Assembly: GCA_016714045.1 (NCBI GenBank)
Contig: JADJNY010000011.1
Span: 82,536 to 146,535 of the forward strand
Direction: 5' to 3'
DNA: 64,000 nt
Source: Planctomycetota bacterium
GTDB lineage: Bacteria > Planctomycetota > UBA1135 > GCA-002686595
This document shows, piece by piece, positions 43,821 through 51,694 of this stretch. The translations under genes and the position numbers were made by a program. Positions within the stretch are counted from its first letter, which is position 1; every line of letters starts with the position of its first letter. Below the pieces are notes generated by a model. The model was given only the letters and a program-made list of their open reading frames with translations, did no database searches and had not been told where the DNA came from.

Positions 43821-44904
43821 GAACGCCTGCCTGGGGGGCTGGATGGGGGGCAAAGCTCGGACGACCCCGCGAGAACCGCGCGCGGCGGGCTCGGGTGGGG
43901 TTTCCCGAAGGATGGGGACGCGACACTATAGCGAGGCGGACCCCCTCGGTGACCAGGGCTCTTCCACGCTCGCGCGATTGCCGAGCACATCACGCGCCAC
44001 GGGCCGGGGGGGCGAGCGGGCGCACTCCGCCGCGGCGGAGGCGCAGAAGGCGGGTCTGAGCCGCTCCCCGGACCGACCTGCGCGCGGAGATCGAACGCAC
44101 CCTGTGCGAAGTCGATCGTGCTCGCGGCCGCACGAGTCGCTGCCCGCGCCCGCCGGTCACGGGCGGGTGGATCGACGGACTCCGCTGCGGAGCGACGCGG
44201 GGCCGCGTCCCCGGGCCGCGGGCTCGTCCGCGATGGGATCAGGCGTACCGGTCGAAGCGTTGGCCGACGTGGGGATCGGCCGACGACCGCGGGGCGGCGT
44301 CCCGCTCGCTCGCCACCAATTCGGCCAGGGCGCCGTGCGGTGAGTTGCCGCCGGGCGGCGTCGAGCTTTGCGGGCCCTCGGCCCGCCGGTTGGACGGTTC
44401 GACACGCCCCGACACGGGGGCGCAGGTCGAGGACGTTCAGGCGCCGTGGAGGTGGATCTGCATGACGAGGTTGCATCGTCCGCGGCCGGGCGGGGAATGG
44501 ACCCGACCCGCGAGATTCCGCGGCGGCGGCGTTCCGCGACCGCGAGGTCCGGTTCTGCCCACGCCCGCGAAGTCGGTGGGAAGCGCAGGGGCTCGTGGGC
44601 GGTGGAGGGAGCGGGGGCGCGAATTCGTGCCAGCCGCTGGAGAGCACGCTCGGGACCCGGCCTCCGCGCAGCGGCGCAACGGCTGGCCTCCACGCCGCGT
44701 GGGCGCCTCGCCCCGACCGGAGACCGCGGCTCTCCACGCGTCGTCCGGGCGTCTGGGCCGAGGTCCAGAAGGGGTTTGCACGCCGGACGATGCCCGCTAC
44801 ACTCTTCGCCCTTTCCTGCCCGGCCGCGCGTCGGGCCCACACCGGCGGGCGCCTCGCCCGCCACCGCGGGAGGGATTCCACCGCGGCAGAACGAGGACAC
44901 GCAG
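43821..44904. other. ~1.1-kb gap without a supported gene; candidate promoter at 43925-43930
   Basis: On the minus strand TATAGT (43925-43930) with TGGTCA 19 bases upstream could be the promoter of the lipoprotein gene, ~105 bases before its start. Frames across 44000-44460 give only arginine-rich text on both strands; a minus-strand reading from ATG 44462 ('MQIHLHGA') stops after eight codons. The 44460-44890 part should contain the rplU promoter. A frameshifted small gene cannot be excluded. Confidence 0.4.
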
Positions 44905-45219
44905 TTGTACGCGATCATCCAGAAGAAGCAGCGCCAGCACACAGTGCGCCAGGGCGACCTGGTCGACATGGACCTCGACCAGACGCTCAAGGCCGGCGAC
45001 GTCGTCACGTTCGACGAGGTGCTCCTCGTCGGCCAGGACGGCAAGGTCCAGATCGGCAAGCCGCTCGTGAAGGGCGCGAAGGTCACCGGCAAGGTCGTCG
45101 GCGAGACGAAGGGCGAGAAGGTGATCGCCTTCCGCTTCAAGCGCCGCAAGAACGTCCGCAAGAAGCGCGGACACCGCCAGCACTACACCCGCATCCAGAT
45201 CACCGGCATCCAGGCCTGA
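44905..45219 (+). CDS. rplU: Ribosomal protein bL21
   Basis: 50S protein binding 23S rRNA with bL20. 104 residues from TTG 44905 ('YAIIQKKQRQHTVRQGDLVD'), with GAGGA about seven bases upstream; no ATG is available in frame near the conserved start. Other signatures: 'FDEVLLVGQDGKVQIGKPLV', 'KVIAFRFKRRKNVRKKRGHR' and 'QHYTRIQITGI'. Standard rplU-rpmA-obgE order. Confidence 0.96.
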   Translation: MYAIIQKKQRQHTVRQGDLVDMDLDQTLKAGDVVTFDEVLLVGQDGKVQIGKPLVKGAKVTGKVVGETKGEKVIAFRFKRRKNVRKKRGHRQHYTRIQITGIQA

Positions 45220-45232
45220 GGAACACCGCGTC

Positions 45233-45487
45233 ATGGCACACAAGAAAGGTCAAGGCTCGACGCGCAACGGGCGCGACTCGAACCCCCAGTTCCGCGGCAT
45301 CAAGCGCTACGGCGGCGAATCGGTGACGGCCGGCTCGATCCTCGTGCGCCAGTGCGGCACCAAGATCCACCCCGGGAAGAACGTCGGCGTCGGCAAGGAC
45401 TTCACGCTCTTCGCGTTGATCCACGGCACCGTGCGCTTCCAGTCGAACGGCAAGGTCCACGTGGATCCGACGCCGGCCACGAACTGA
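45233..45487 (+). CDS. rpmA: Ribosomal protein bL27
   Basis: bL27's N-terminus reaches the peptidyl-transferase centre. 84 residues: 'MAHKKGQGSTRNGRDSNPQF', 'GGESVTAGSILVRQCGTKIH' and 'NVGVGKDFTLFALIHGTVRF'. It starts with 'AHKKG' directly after Met, so no cleavable Firmicutes-type extension is present. Confidence 0.97.
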   Translation: MAHKKGQGSTRNGRDSNPQFRGIKRYGGESVTAGSILVRQCGTKIHPGKNVGVGKDFTLFALIHGTVRFQSNGKVHVDPTPATN

Positions 45488-45593
45488 GCCGAATCGCGCT
45501 CCGAACCGCGCCCTGCGTGTGCGAGCTCCTCGCACGCGGAGGGCGCGCTGGTTCGGGGACTCGGTCGCGCTCCCCCCGCACCGCACCACCACG

Positions 45594-46592
45594 ATGTTCC
45601 GCGACGAAGCCACGATCGAAGTCCAGGCCGGCAACGGCGGCCATGGCCGCGCGTCGTTCCACCGCGAGAAGTTCGTCCCGCTCGGCGGCCCGGACGGCGG
45701 CGACGGCGGCGCGGGCGGCAGCGTCGTGCTTGTCGCGACGTCGAACCTGAACTCGCTGCTCCCGATCGGTCGGCGCTTCCGCTACCGCGCGCCGGACGGC
45801 GAGCCCGGTTACACCAAGCTGAAGGCCGGCAAGGACGGCGAGGACCTCGTGCTCGAGGTCCCGATCGGGACGCAGGTCTTCGACGCGCAGCGCGGGAACC
45901 TGTTGCGCGACCTCGCCCAGGACGGACAGCGCCTCGAGATCGCTCGCGGTGGTCGCGGTGGCCGCGGAAACGCGCGCTTCGCGACGTCCGTCCGGCAGTC
46001 GCCCAAGCACGCGGAGAGCGGCAAGTCGGGCGAGCGACGCGAGCTCAGGCTGGAGCTCAAGCTCTTCGCCGAGATCGGGCTCGTCGGGCTGCCGAACGCG
46101 GGGAAGTCGACCTTCCTCGCAACCGTGACGGCGGCGACGCCCAAGATCGCGGACTACCCGTTCACGACGCTCTCGCCGCAGGTCGGCATCGCGCAGCTCT
46201 CCGAATCGGACACGCTCGTGCTCGCGGACCTGCCGGGGCTGATCGAAGGTGCCTCCGAGGGCCACGGGCTCGGTCACAAGTTCTTGAAGCACGTGGAGCG
46301 CTGCCGGGCGATCTTGCACCTCGTCGACTGCTCGCCAGAGTGTTTGTCGGAGCCCGTGCAGTCGTGGCGGGTGATCGAGCAGGAGCTCGCGGCCTTCTCG
46401 CCCGAGCTCGCGAAAAAGCCGCGACTCACCGCGGCGACCAAAGTCGAGTCGCCCGAGGCCGAGGCGCGCGCGCTCGAACTCGAGCGCGGCATCGGCGAGC
46501 GCGTGTGGCGCATCTCGTCCGCGCGCCACAGCGGCGTGCGCGAGTTGCTCGTCGAAGCCCGTCGGCTGGCGCGCGACACGTCGCCCGTCTGA
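45594..46592 (+). CDS. obgE: Obg-family GTPase ObgE/CgtA with altered G4 motif
   Basis: 50S-associated GTPase for ribosome assembly and stress control. 332 residues. Gly-rich Obg fold to ~158 ('EVQAGNGGHGRASFHREKFV', 'GGDGGAGGSVVLVA', 'GGRGGRGNARFATS'), then G1 'GLPNAGKST' (165-173), 'YPFTTLSPQVG' and G3 'ADLPGLIEGASEGHGLG'. The G4 position reads 'TKVE' (282-285) in place of N/TKxD, followed by the 'SSA' G5. There is no C-terminal OCT domain. ATG 45594 is chosen because it matches the family start 'MFRDEATIEV'; it has no clear ribosome-binding site. Confidence 0.93.
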   Translation: MFRDEATIEVQAGNGGHGRASFHREKFVPLGGPDGGDGGAGGSVVLVATSNLNSLLPIGRRFRYRAPDGEPGYTKLKAGKDGEDLVLEVPIGTQVFDAQRGNLLRDLAQDGQRLEIARGGRGGRGNARFATSVRQSPKHAESGKSGERRELRLELKLFAEIGLVGLPNAGKSTFLATVTAATPKIADYPFTTLSPQVGIAQLSESDTLVLADLPGLIEGASEGHGLGHKFLKHVERCRAILHLVDCSPECLSEPVQSWRVIEQELAAFSPELAKKPRLTAATKVESPEAEARALELERGIGERVWRISSARHSGVRELLVEARRLARDTSPV

Positions 46593-46899
46593 GTCGGGAC
46601 TCGGGAACTCGCGGTTCGCCTGCGCGGCGACCCGCGCCGGGCTCCCTCCTTGTTGGTCGAGCCCGAGTGCTCGTCGGCGTCGACGCCCGTGTCGACCGGG
46701 TTCCGCTCGTGCCCGTCGTCCCCTCCGCGCCGTGCGCGGCCTGGGGTGTGGACGCTGGCCACCCCTCGTCGCCAGGAAGAAATGACCGGATGCCGTGCGC
46801 GGTGGGCGACGGCCTCAAGCACGCGAGCAACCCGAGCCGATCTGACGCGAGAGACCTCCGGAGCCGGACCTTCCCTTCACCGTCCCCGGACATCGCATT
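46593..46899 (+). other. Gap upstream of pilT
   Basis: 307 bases with no supported gene. CGGGCTC (around 46640) and GAGCCCG can pair as a short hairpin, a possible end for the rplU-rpmA-obgE transcript. No convincing riboswitch was found (see rejected items). Confidence 0.4.
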
Positions 46900-48267
46900 G
46901 TGTCGCACGAACCGCCCGAACCCGAAGACGAGATCAGTTTCCGCGACGTGGCCCACTCGCTGAGCCAGTCGGGGTTCCTCCGTTCCGGCGGCGAGGGGAT
47001 GCCGAGCCCGGACGCGCTCGACGAACCCCCGACGATCATGCCCTCGCGAGCGGCCCCGATCGCCCCGATCGTGGAGGCCCCCGCGCCGCCCCCGACGGCC
47101 TCGCCGCGCCATATGCTCGAAGGCTGGCTCTCGCTCATGTGCCAATGCGGCGCGAGCGATCTGATCCTGCGCGCGAGCGGTCGTCCGTCGATCCGCGTAG
47201 ATGGGAAGATCGGGTTCCTGCCGGGCCGAGTGCCGGCCGCCGGTCCGCTGCTCGAGGTGCTCGACGGCATCATCGGCAAGGCGCGGATGGAGCAGTGGCG
47301 CGAGCGCGGCTCGGCCGACGCCGCGCTCATGCTCGACGGGCTCGGCCGCTTCCGCATGAACGCGTATCGCCAGATGGGGGAGCCTGCTGTCGTTCTGCGC
47401 CGCATCAACGAGAAGGCGCCGGAGCTCGACCAGCTCGACCTGCCGTCGGACAGCTTGAAAAAGCTCGCGATGCGCAAGCGCGGGCTCGTGCTCGTCACGG
47501 GCATCGCCGGGTCGGGCAAGTCGACGACGCTCGCCGCGATGATCCAGTACATGAACCAGACCGTCGAGCGCCACGTCGTGACGCTCGAGGACCCGGTCGA
47601 GCTCCTCTACTCCGAGGACCGCTGCGTGATCAGCCAGCGCGAGGTCGGCACGGACGTCGGCAGCTTCCACGAGGGCCTGCGGCATTCCTTGCGCCAGAGT
47701 CCGGACGTCATCCTCATCGGCGAGATGCGCGACGCGGAGACCGTGACCGCGGCGCTCGACGCCACCGAGACGGGGCACCTCGTCATGTCGACGCTCCACA
47801 CGGTCAACGCCCCGCAGACGATCGAGCGCATCCTCTCCTTCTTCCCGTCGGAGCAGCACAAGCAGGTCCGTCAGCGCTTGGCCGAGAACCTCGCCGGCGT
47901 CCAGAGCCAGCGTCTGATCCCGCGCGCGGGCGGGAAGGGCATGGTGCCCGCGTTCGAGCTCATGCTCTCGACGCCGCACGTGCGCGAACTCGTCTCCGAG
48001 GGCAAGATCCCCGATCTCGGGCGCGTCATCGACTCGGGCACGGAGCGCGGCCTCATCTCGTTCAACATGTGCCTGCGCAAGCTCGTCCAGGACCGCAAGG
48101 TCGAGTTGAACGACGCGCTCGCGGCGAGCGACCGGCCCGAGGAGCTCGTGCTCGCCCTGCGCGGCATCACGGGCAGCTCCGGGCGTCCCGAAGCACCTCC
48201 TCCGTCGGGTCGGGGAGGGCACTCGGCCGGTGGTTCGGATGGGTTGCGCCTGCAACGCCGGGAATAG
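46900..48267 (+). CDS. pilT: Type IV pilus retraction ATPase, PilT family
   Basis: Hexameric ATPase that powers pilus disassembly or twitching. 455 residues from GTG 46900. The first ~65 residues are a Pro/Ala-rich disordered leader. The core has 'CQCGASDLILRASGRPSIRV', Walker A 'TGIAGSGKSTTLAAMIQYMN', 'VTLEDPVELLYSEDRCVIS', 'LRQSPDVILIGEMRDAETV' (Walker B), 'ATETGHLVMSTLHT' and 'ERILSFFPSEQ', all PilT rather than PilB signatures. The C-terminal ~30 residues are Gly/Arg-rich. It lies 15 kb from the pilMNOQ operon. Confidence 0.93.
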   Translation: MSHEPPEPEDEISFRDVAHSLSQSGFLRSGGEGMPSPDALDEPPTIMPSRAAPIAPIVEAPAPPPTASPRHMLEGWLSLMCQCGASDLILRASGRPSIRVDGKIGFLPGRVPAAGPLLEVLDGIIGKARMEQWRERGSADAALMLDGLGRFRMNAYRQMGEPAVVLRRINEKAPELDQLDLPSDSLKKLAMRKRGLVLVTGIAGSGKSTTLAAMIQYMNQTVERHVVTLEDPVELLYSEDRCVISQREVGTDVGSFHEGLRHSLRQSPDVILIGEMRDAETVTAALDATETGHLVMSTLHTVNAPQTIERILSFFPSEQHKQVRQRLAENLAGVQSQRLIPRAGGKGMVPAFELMLSTPHVRELVSEGKIPDLGRVIDSGTERGLISFNMCLRKLVQDRKVELNDALAASDRPEELVLALRGITGSSGRPEAPPPSGRGGHSAGGSDGLRLQRRE

Positions 48268-48378
48268 ACCTCGCGGCCGCGCGTCCGCCCACGCCTTCGC
48301 CGGCTCGACGCCCCCTCGTCGACCTCGGCGCGCTGGCGTTCGCCGGCCCGGCACGGCTAGGATTCTCGAGGCGCACCC

Positions 48379-49431
48379 ATGAACATCGGCCAGATCAAGC
48401 TCCTCTCGTGGCTCGCCGCGGGTCTCCTCACCGCGGGCCTCGCTTTCTACGTCTACTCGTTCGTGCGCGGGTTCAAGGACCTGAACCGCGGGCTCGACGT
48501 CGCGAAGATCGACGCGGTGCTGCTCCAGGGCGAGCCCCCGCAATCGAAGAGCGACGACCTCACGAACTACGAGGACATTCGGCGGCTGATCCTGCCGAGC
48601 TGCGAGAAGTGCAAGTCGAACCCGAACTGCAAGCACTTGAACTGGACCGGGAACGCCAAGCCGCAGCCCGTCGAGGACACCAGCGGACCGGCGACGACCG
48701 TCGTACCCAAGACGCCGGTCAAAGACCTCGTCCGCATCCTGTTCGTCAAGGCCGACCTTTCCGACCCCAAGGGCTCGGCGATCTTCTTGCGCTACAAGAC
48801 GGCGTCGGGCGTCACCGCGAAGAGCCCGACGGGCAGCTTCCAGTTCAAGGTGGGTGAGCACCTGCACGCGCCGCTCGACCACATCACGGTCGAGGCGATC
48901 ACCGCCGAAGGCGTCACGTTCGCGTTCCAGGACGTGTCGCGCGACAAGGAAATGCTCGGCCCCGCCGAGTTCGACGCGAAGACGGTCGTCGTCCAGGTCG
49001 ACGAGTCGGGCGTGATGCTCCCGAAGATCGCGAACCCGATCCCGCGCGGCGCGTCGCCCGCGTGGAACCCGGAGCGCACGAGCCCGATCGGCACGAACGC
49101 GTACAAGATCGGCACGGAGGACGCGAAGGAGTTCGAGAAGGACTGGGATCGCATCTTCGCGCAGGACCTGCGCCACGAGCGGCACAAGGACCCGCGCACG
49201 GGCAAGTACGACGGCATCGAGATCAAGTCGGTGACGCCGGGCTCGATCGCGGAGCGTCACGGCGCCCAGTCGGGCGACGTCGTGAAGAGCATCAACGGCC
49301 AACCGGTGACGAGCACCGCCGAAGCGATCAACTTCGTCAAGCTCCACAAGGACCAGTACACGACCTGGGAGGTCGTCATCGAGAACCGCGGCCGCACGCG
49401 GACGATGGTCTTCCACTCGCCGCAGCGCTGA
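48379..49431 (+). CDS. GspC-like bitopic membrane protein with C-terminal PDZ domain
   Basis: 350 residues. One N-terminal membrane segment (~8-28, 'LLSWLAAGLLTAGLAFYVYS'), a periplasmic linker with a Cys cluster (Cys75, Cys78, Cys84; 'PSCEKCKSNPNCKH'), a middle beta-rich domain, and a C-terminal PDZ domain ('IEIKSVTPGSIAERHGAQSG', 'VVKSINGQPVTSTAEAINF'). This architecture matches the type II secretion protein GspC (membrane anchor, HR domain, PDZ), which connects the inner platform to the secretin. No gspD or gspE gene is beside it; it follows pilT by 111 bases, so a link to the pilus secretin PilQ is plausible. Exact family not certain. Confidence 0.6.
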   Translation: MNIGQIKLLSWLAAGLLTAGLAFYVYSFVRGFKDLNRGLDVAKIDAVLLQGEPPQSKSDDLTNYEDIRRLILPSCEKCKSNPNCKHLNWTGNAKPQPVEDTSGPATTVVPKTPVKDLVRILFVKADLSDPKGSAIFLRYKTASGVTAKSPTGSFQFKVGEHLHAPLDHITVEAITAEGVTFAFQDVSRDKEMLGPAEFDAKTVVVQVDESGVMLPKIANPIPRGASPAWNPERTSPIGTNAYKIGTEDAKEFEKDWDRIFAQDLRHERHKDPRTGKYDGIEIKSVTPGSIAERHGAQSGDVVKSINGQPVTSTAEAINFVKLHKDQYTTWEVVIENRGRTRTMVFHSPQR

Positions 49432-49458
49432 CGCCTCCGAGTTCGCCGCAGCTCGCGG

Positions 49459-49483
49459 CCGGCCCGCGCAGCGCGCGGGCCGG
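49459..49483 (+). terminator. GC-rich hairpin after the PDZ-protein gene
   Basis: CCGGCCCGCGC (49459-49469) pairs with GCGCGGGCCGG (49473-49483), an 11-bp perfect stem 28 bases past the stop; no T run follows. Confidence 0.5.
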
Positions 49484-49500
49484 ATCACTTCGAGCAGCAC

Positions 49501-49623
49501 GCAGCGCGGCCCACGCGACACGCAGCGCGGCCCACGCGACACGCAGCGCGGCCCACGCGACACGTAGCGCGGCCCACGCGACACGCAGCGCGGCCCGCAC
49601 GACACGCAGCGGCCCGCGCGGCG
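49501..49623. repeat. 21-bp tandem repeat, five units plus a degenerate end
   Basis: Unit GCAGCGCGGCCCACGCGACA+C at 49501, 49522, 49543, 49564 (one C-to-T change) and 49585 (two changes), then a shortened unit from 49606. It lies in the non-coding gap immediately upstream of coaX and in its presumed promoter region. The first three copies are identical, so expansion looks recent. Confidence 0.9.
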
Positions 49624-49654
49624 CGTGGTCCGCATCGGGTAGCATGCCCCGACG

Positions 49655-50440
49655 ATGTCGGACTTGGTCACCCTCGACCTCGGCAACAGCCGCCTCAAGC
49701 TCCGACGTTGGCGCGTGCGTTCGGGGGGCGCGCCCGAACTCGCGGGAGCGGCGACGTTCCCGGCCGGACCCGAGCTCGTGGCGCAGGCCGTCGCCGAGCT
49801 CGAGCGCGCGGCGGAGCCCGCGGTGCTCGCCCTCTCCTCCGTCGCGGCGCCCGCCGTCGAGGACGCGCTCGTCGCGGCGCTCGACCTCCGCTTCGGGGCG
49901 CGCTTCGTCGCGCGACCGAGCGCGCCGATCGAGCTCGCCGTGCGCTTCCCCGAGCGCGTCGGTCGCGACCGCGTCTTCGCGGCGCTCGGCGCGTGGTCGC
50001 GCCTCGGCGCCTCCGCGCTCGTCGTCGACGCGGGGACGTGCGTGACGGTCGACGCCCTCGCCGCAGCCGCATCCGCCCCGCGTTTTCTCGGCGGTGCGAT
50101 CGCGCCAGGACCCGCGCTCCTCGCCGCGGCGCTCGCCTCCGGCGGCGCGCGGCTCACGGCGGTCGAGCCGCGACCCGGCGTCCCTGCACTCGGCCGCGAC
50201 ACGGAGGAGGCGCTGCGCTCGGGAATCGTCGTCGGGCTGCGCGGCGCCGTCCGTGAGTTGATCACGGAGATCGGTCGCGAAGCCGGGCTCGAGACCGCGC
50301 CCCTCGTCTGGACCGGCGGCGCCCTGCCGCTCCTCTGCGAGCCGGCGCTCTTCCCAGAGCGTCGCAACCACGTCGAGCCCGAGCTCGTGCACCTTGGTCT
50401 CCTCGCCGCGCTCGGTCACCCGGCGCCGGCCGTGCCGTGA
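49655..50440 (+). CDS. coaX: Type III pantothenate kinase CoaX
   Basis: Phosphorylates pantothenate, the first step of coenzyme A synthesis. 261 residues of the ASKHA fold: 'LVTLDLGNSRLKLRRW' (phosphate 1), 'VGRDRVFAALGAW' (substrate site), 'ALVVDAGTCVTVDAL' (phosphate 2; Asp125) and 'FLGGAIAPGPALLAAALASG'. Type III enzymes are not feedback-inhibited by CoA. The stop overlaps the next gene's GTG (GTGA). No Shine-Dalgarno is obvious. Confidence 0.92.
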   Translation: MSDLVTLDLGNSRLKLRRWRVRSGGAPELAGAATFPAGPELVAQAVAELERAAEPAVLALSSVAAPAVEDALVAALDLRFGARFVARPSAPIELAVRFPERVGRDRVFAALGAWSRLGASALVVDAGTCVTVDALAAAASAPRFLGGAIAPGPALLAAALASGGARLTAVEPRPGVPALGRDTEEALRSGIVVGLRGAVRELITEIGREAGLETAPLVWTGGALPLLCEPALFPERRNHVEPELVHLGLLAALGHPAPAVP

Positions 50441-51627
50441 CGCTCCTCGTCCGCGAACTCACCGCTCCTGCGCCCGGCGCCGTCGCGGTCGTCGCCATCG
50501 AAGGACACGGTGCGCGGCCGTTCGCCCGCGAACTCGTCGGGCGCGAGCTCCCGCTCGGTCTCCTCGTGCTCGCGCATCTGCGCCTCGCCGGCGCCGTCGT
50601 CGACGAAGCGCTCGTCGCGTGCCGATCGGACGCGGAGGTGGAACTCCATCTCCACGGCAGCGTGCCGCTCGTGCGCCACGTGCGCGATGAACTCCAGCGA
50701 CTCGCCGCCGCACACGATGGACGAGCCCGTGGATTCGCGCGCGCGGGTGGAGCTCCGATGGGCTCGCAAGCGCGGGCACCGGCGTCGAGTGTGACGAGCT
50801 CGCGACCGCGCGCGCCGCTGGACGAGCTGGAGTTGCGCGCACTCGAGCTCGCGGCACGTGCGCCCTCGGCGGAGGGCGCGCGCATCGCGCTCGATCAGGC
50901 GGCGGGTGCGCTGCGCAGCGAGCTCGAGGCGCTCGTGCGCTCGGCGCCGAGCGAACGCGGACCGCGCCTCGCGGCCCTGCTCGAGCGCGCCCGCGTCGCG
51001 CGCTTCGCACTCGAGCCCGTGCACGTCGTGCTCGCCGGACCCGTGAACGCCGGCAAGTCGACGCTCTTCAACGTCCTCCTCGGCCACGAGCGCGCGATCA
51101 CGAGCGACCGCGCAGGGACGACCCGCGACGTGCTGACGGAGCCGGCCTTCTTCGGACCCTGGCCCGTGTGGCTCAGTGATTCGGCCGGCGAGCGCGATCT
51201 CGTCGGCGACGACGCGGCGTTGGACGTCGAGCGTGCGGGACAGGCCCTCGCGCGGCGAGTCGCGAGCGCGGCGAGCCTTGTGCTCTGGCTCGAGCCGACG
51301 GCGTCGGGAGACGACGCGGAGGGCGCTCGGACCCGCGAGCGTGCGCTCCGCGCCCTCGGCTCCCTGGTCGTGCGGATCGGCACACGGGCCGCCGAGTCGG
51401 TGGGGGCGCGCGCGCCGGCGATCGCGGCGCTCGAGGACCCGCGCGGGGCGCGAGCGATAATCGAAGCGGTCTTCCGGTCGGCGTTCGCGTTGCCAGCCCG
51501 CGCGTGGACCCCCGGCGCCGCCGTCCCGCTCGATCCGGAGCTCGTGCGGGCGCTCGAAGCGGCGTCCGCGGCGCCGGAAGCCCGCGACGTCGGCGCGCAC
51601 CTCGCTCCCTGGCTGGGCACGACCTAG
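50437..51627 (+). CDS. MnmE/TrmE-like GTPase lacking the catalytic Cys and G4 motif
   Basis: 396 residues from GTG 50437. An N-terminal TrmE_N-like domain (to ~92, 'EVELHLHGSVPLVRHVRDEL'), a helical region, then a G domain: G1 'GPVNAGKSTLFNVLLG' (201-216), 'ITSDRAGTTRDVLTEP' and 'LSDSAGERD' (248-254). Where NKxD should be, the text is 'VVRIGTRAAES', and the C-terminal FCIGK Cys loop of true MnmE (~450 residues, tRNA wobble U34 modification) is missing. It is therefore probably not the tRNA-modifying enzyme, but a derived relative with unknown role; guanine specificity is doubtful. Co-translated with coaX. Confidence 0.75.
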   Translation: MTLLVRELTAPAPGAVAVVAIEGHGARPFARELVGRELPLGLLVLAHLRLAGAVVDEALVACRSDAEVELHLHGSVPLVRHVRDELQRLAAAHDGRARGFARAGGAPMGSQARAPASSVTSSRPRAPLDELELRALELAARAPSAEGARIALDQAAGALRSELEALVRSAPSERGPRLAALLERARVARFALEPVHVVLAGPVNAGKSTLFNVLLGHERAITSDRAGTTRDVLTEPAFFGPWPVWLSDSAGERDLVGDDAALDVERAGQALARRVASAASLVLWLEPTASGDDAEGARTRERALRALGSLVVRIGTRAAESVGARAPAIAALEDPRGARAIIEAVFRSAFALPARAWTPGAAVPLDPELVRALEAASAAPEARDVGAHLAPWLGTT

Positions 51628-51639
51628 GACGGGGGGACT

Positions 51640-51657
51640 CGGGGAGTGCGCTCCCCG
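51640..51657 (+). promoter_or_regulatory. Hairpin in the pyrB leader
   Basis: CGGGGAG (51640-51646) pairs with CTCCCCG (51651-51657) around loop TGCG, 37 bases before the pyrB start. It could terminate the coaX/GTPase transcript or serve as an attenuator-like element; nothing in the sequence proves pyrimidine control. Confidence 0.4.
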
Positions 51658-51694
51658 TGGTTGCGGGTGGCGGGGGGCTTGCGTAGGCTCGCTC

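Noticed and set aside
43925..44880. Several long open frames on both strands between the lipoprotein gene and rplU.
   Set aside because: They are Arg/Pro/Ala-rich with no family motif or start signal and look like chance open frames in GC-rich DNA.
46820..46885. Possible c-di-GMP (GEMM-like) riboswitch upstream of pilT: CACGCGAGCAACC and GACGCGAGAGACCTCCGG resemble conserved segments.
   Set aside because: The P1b stem expected between the two segments cannot form and the GCAAAGCC core is not matched; similarity is probably chance in GC-rich sequence.
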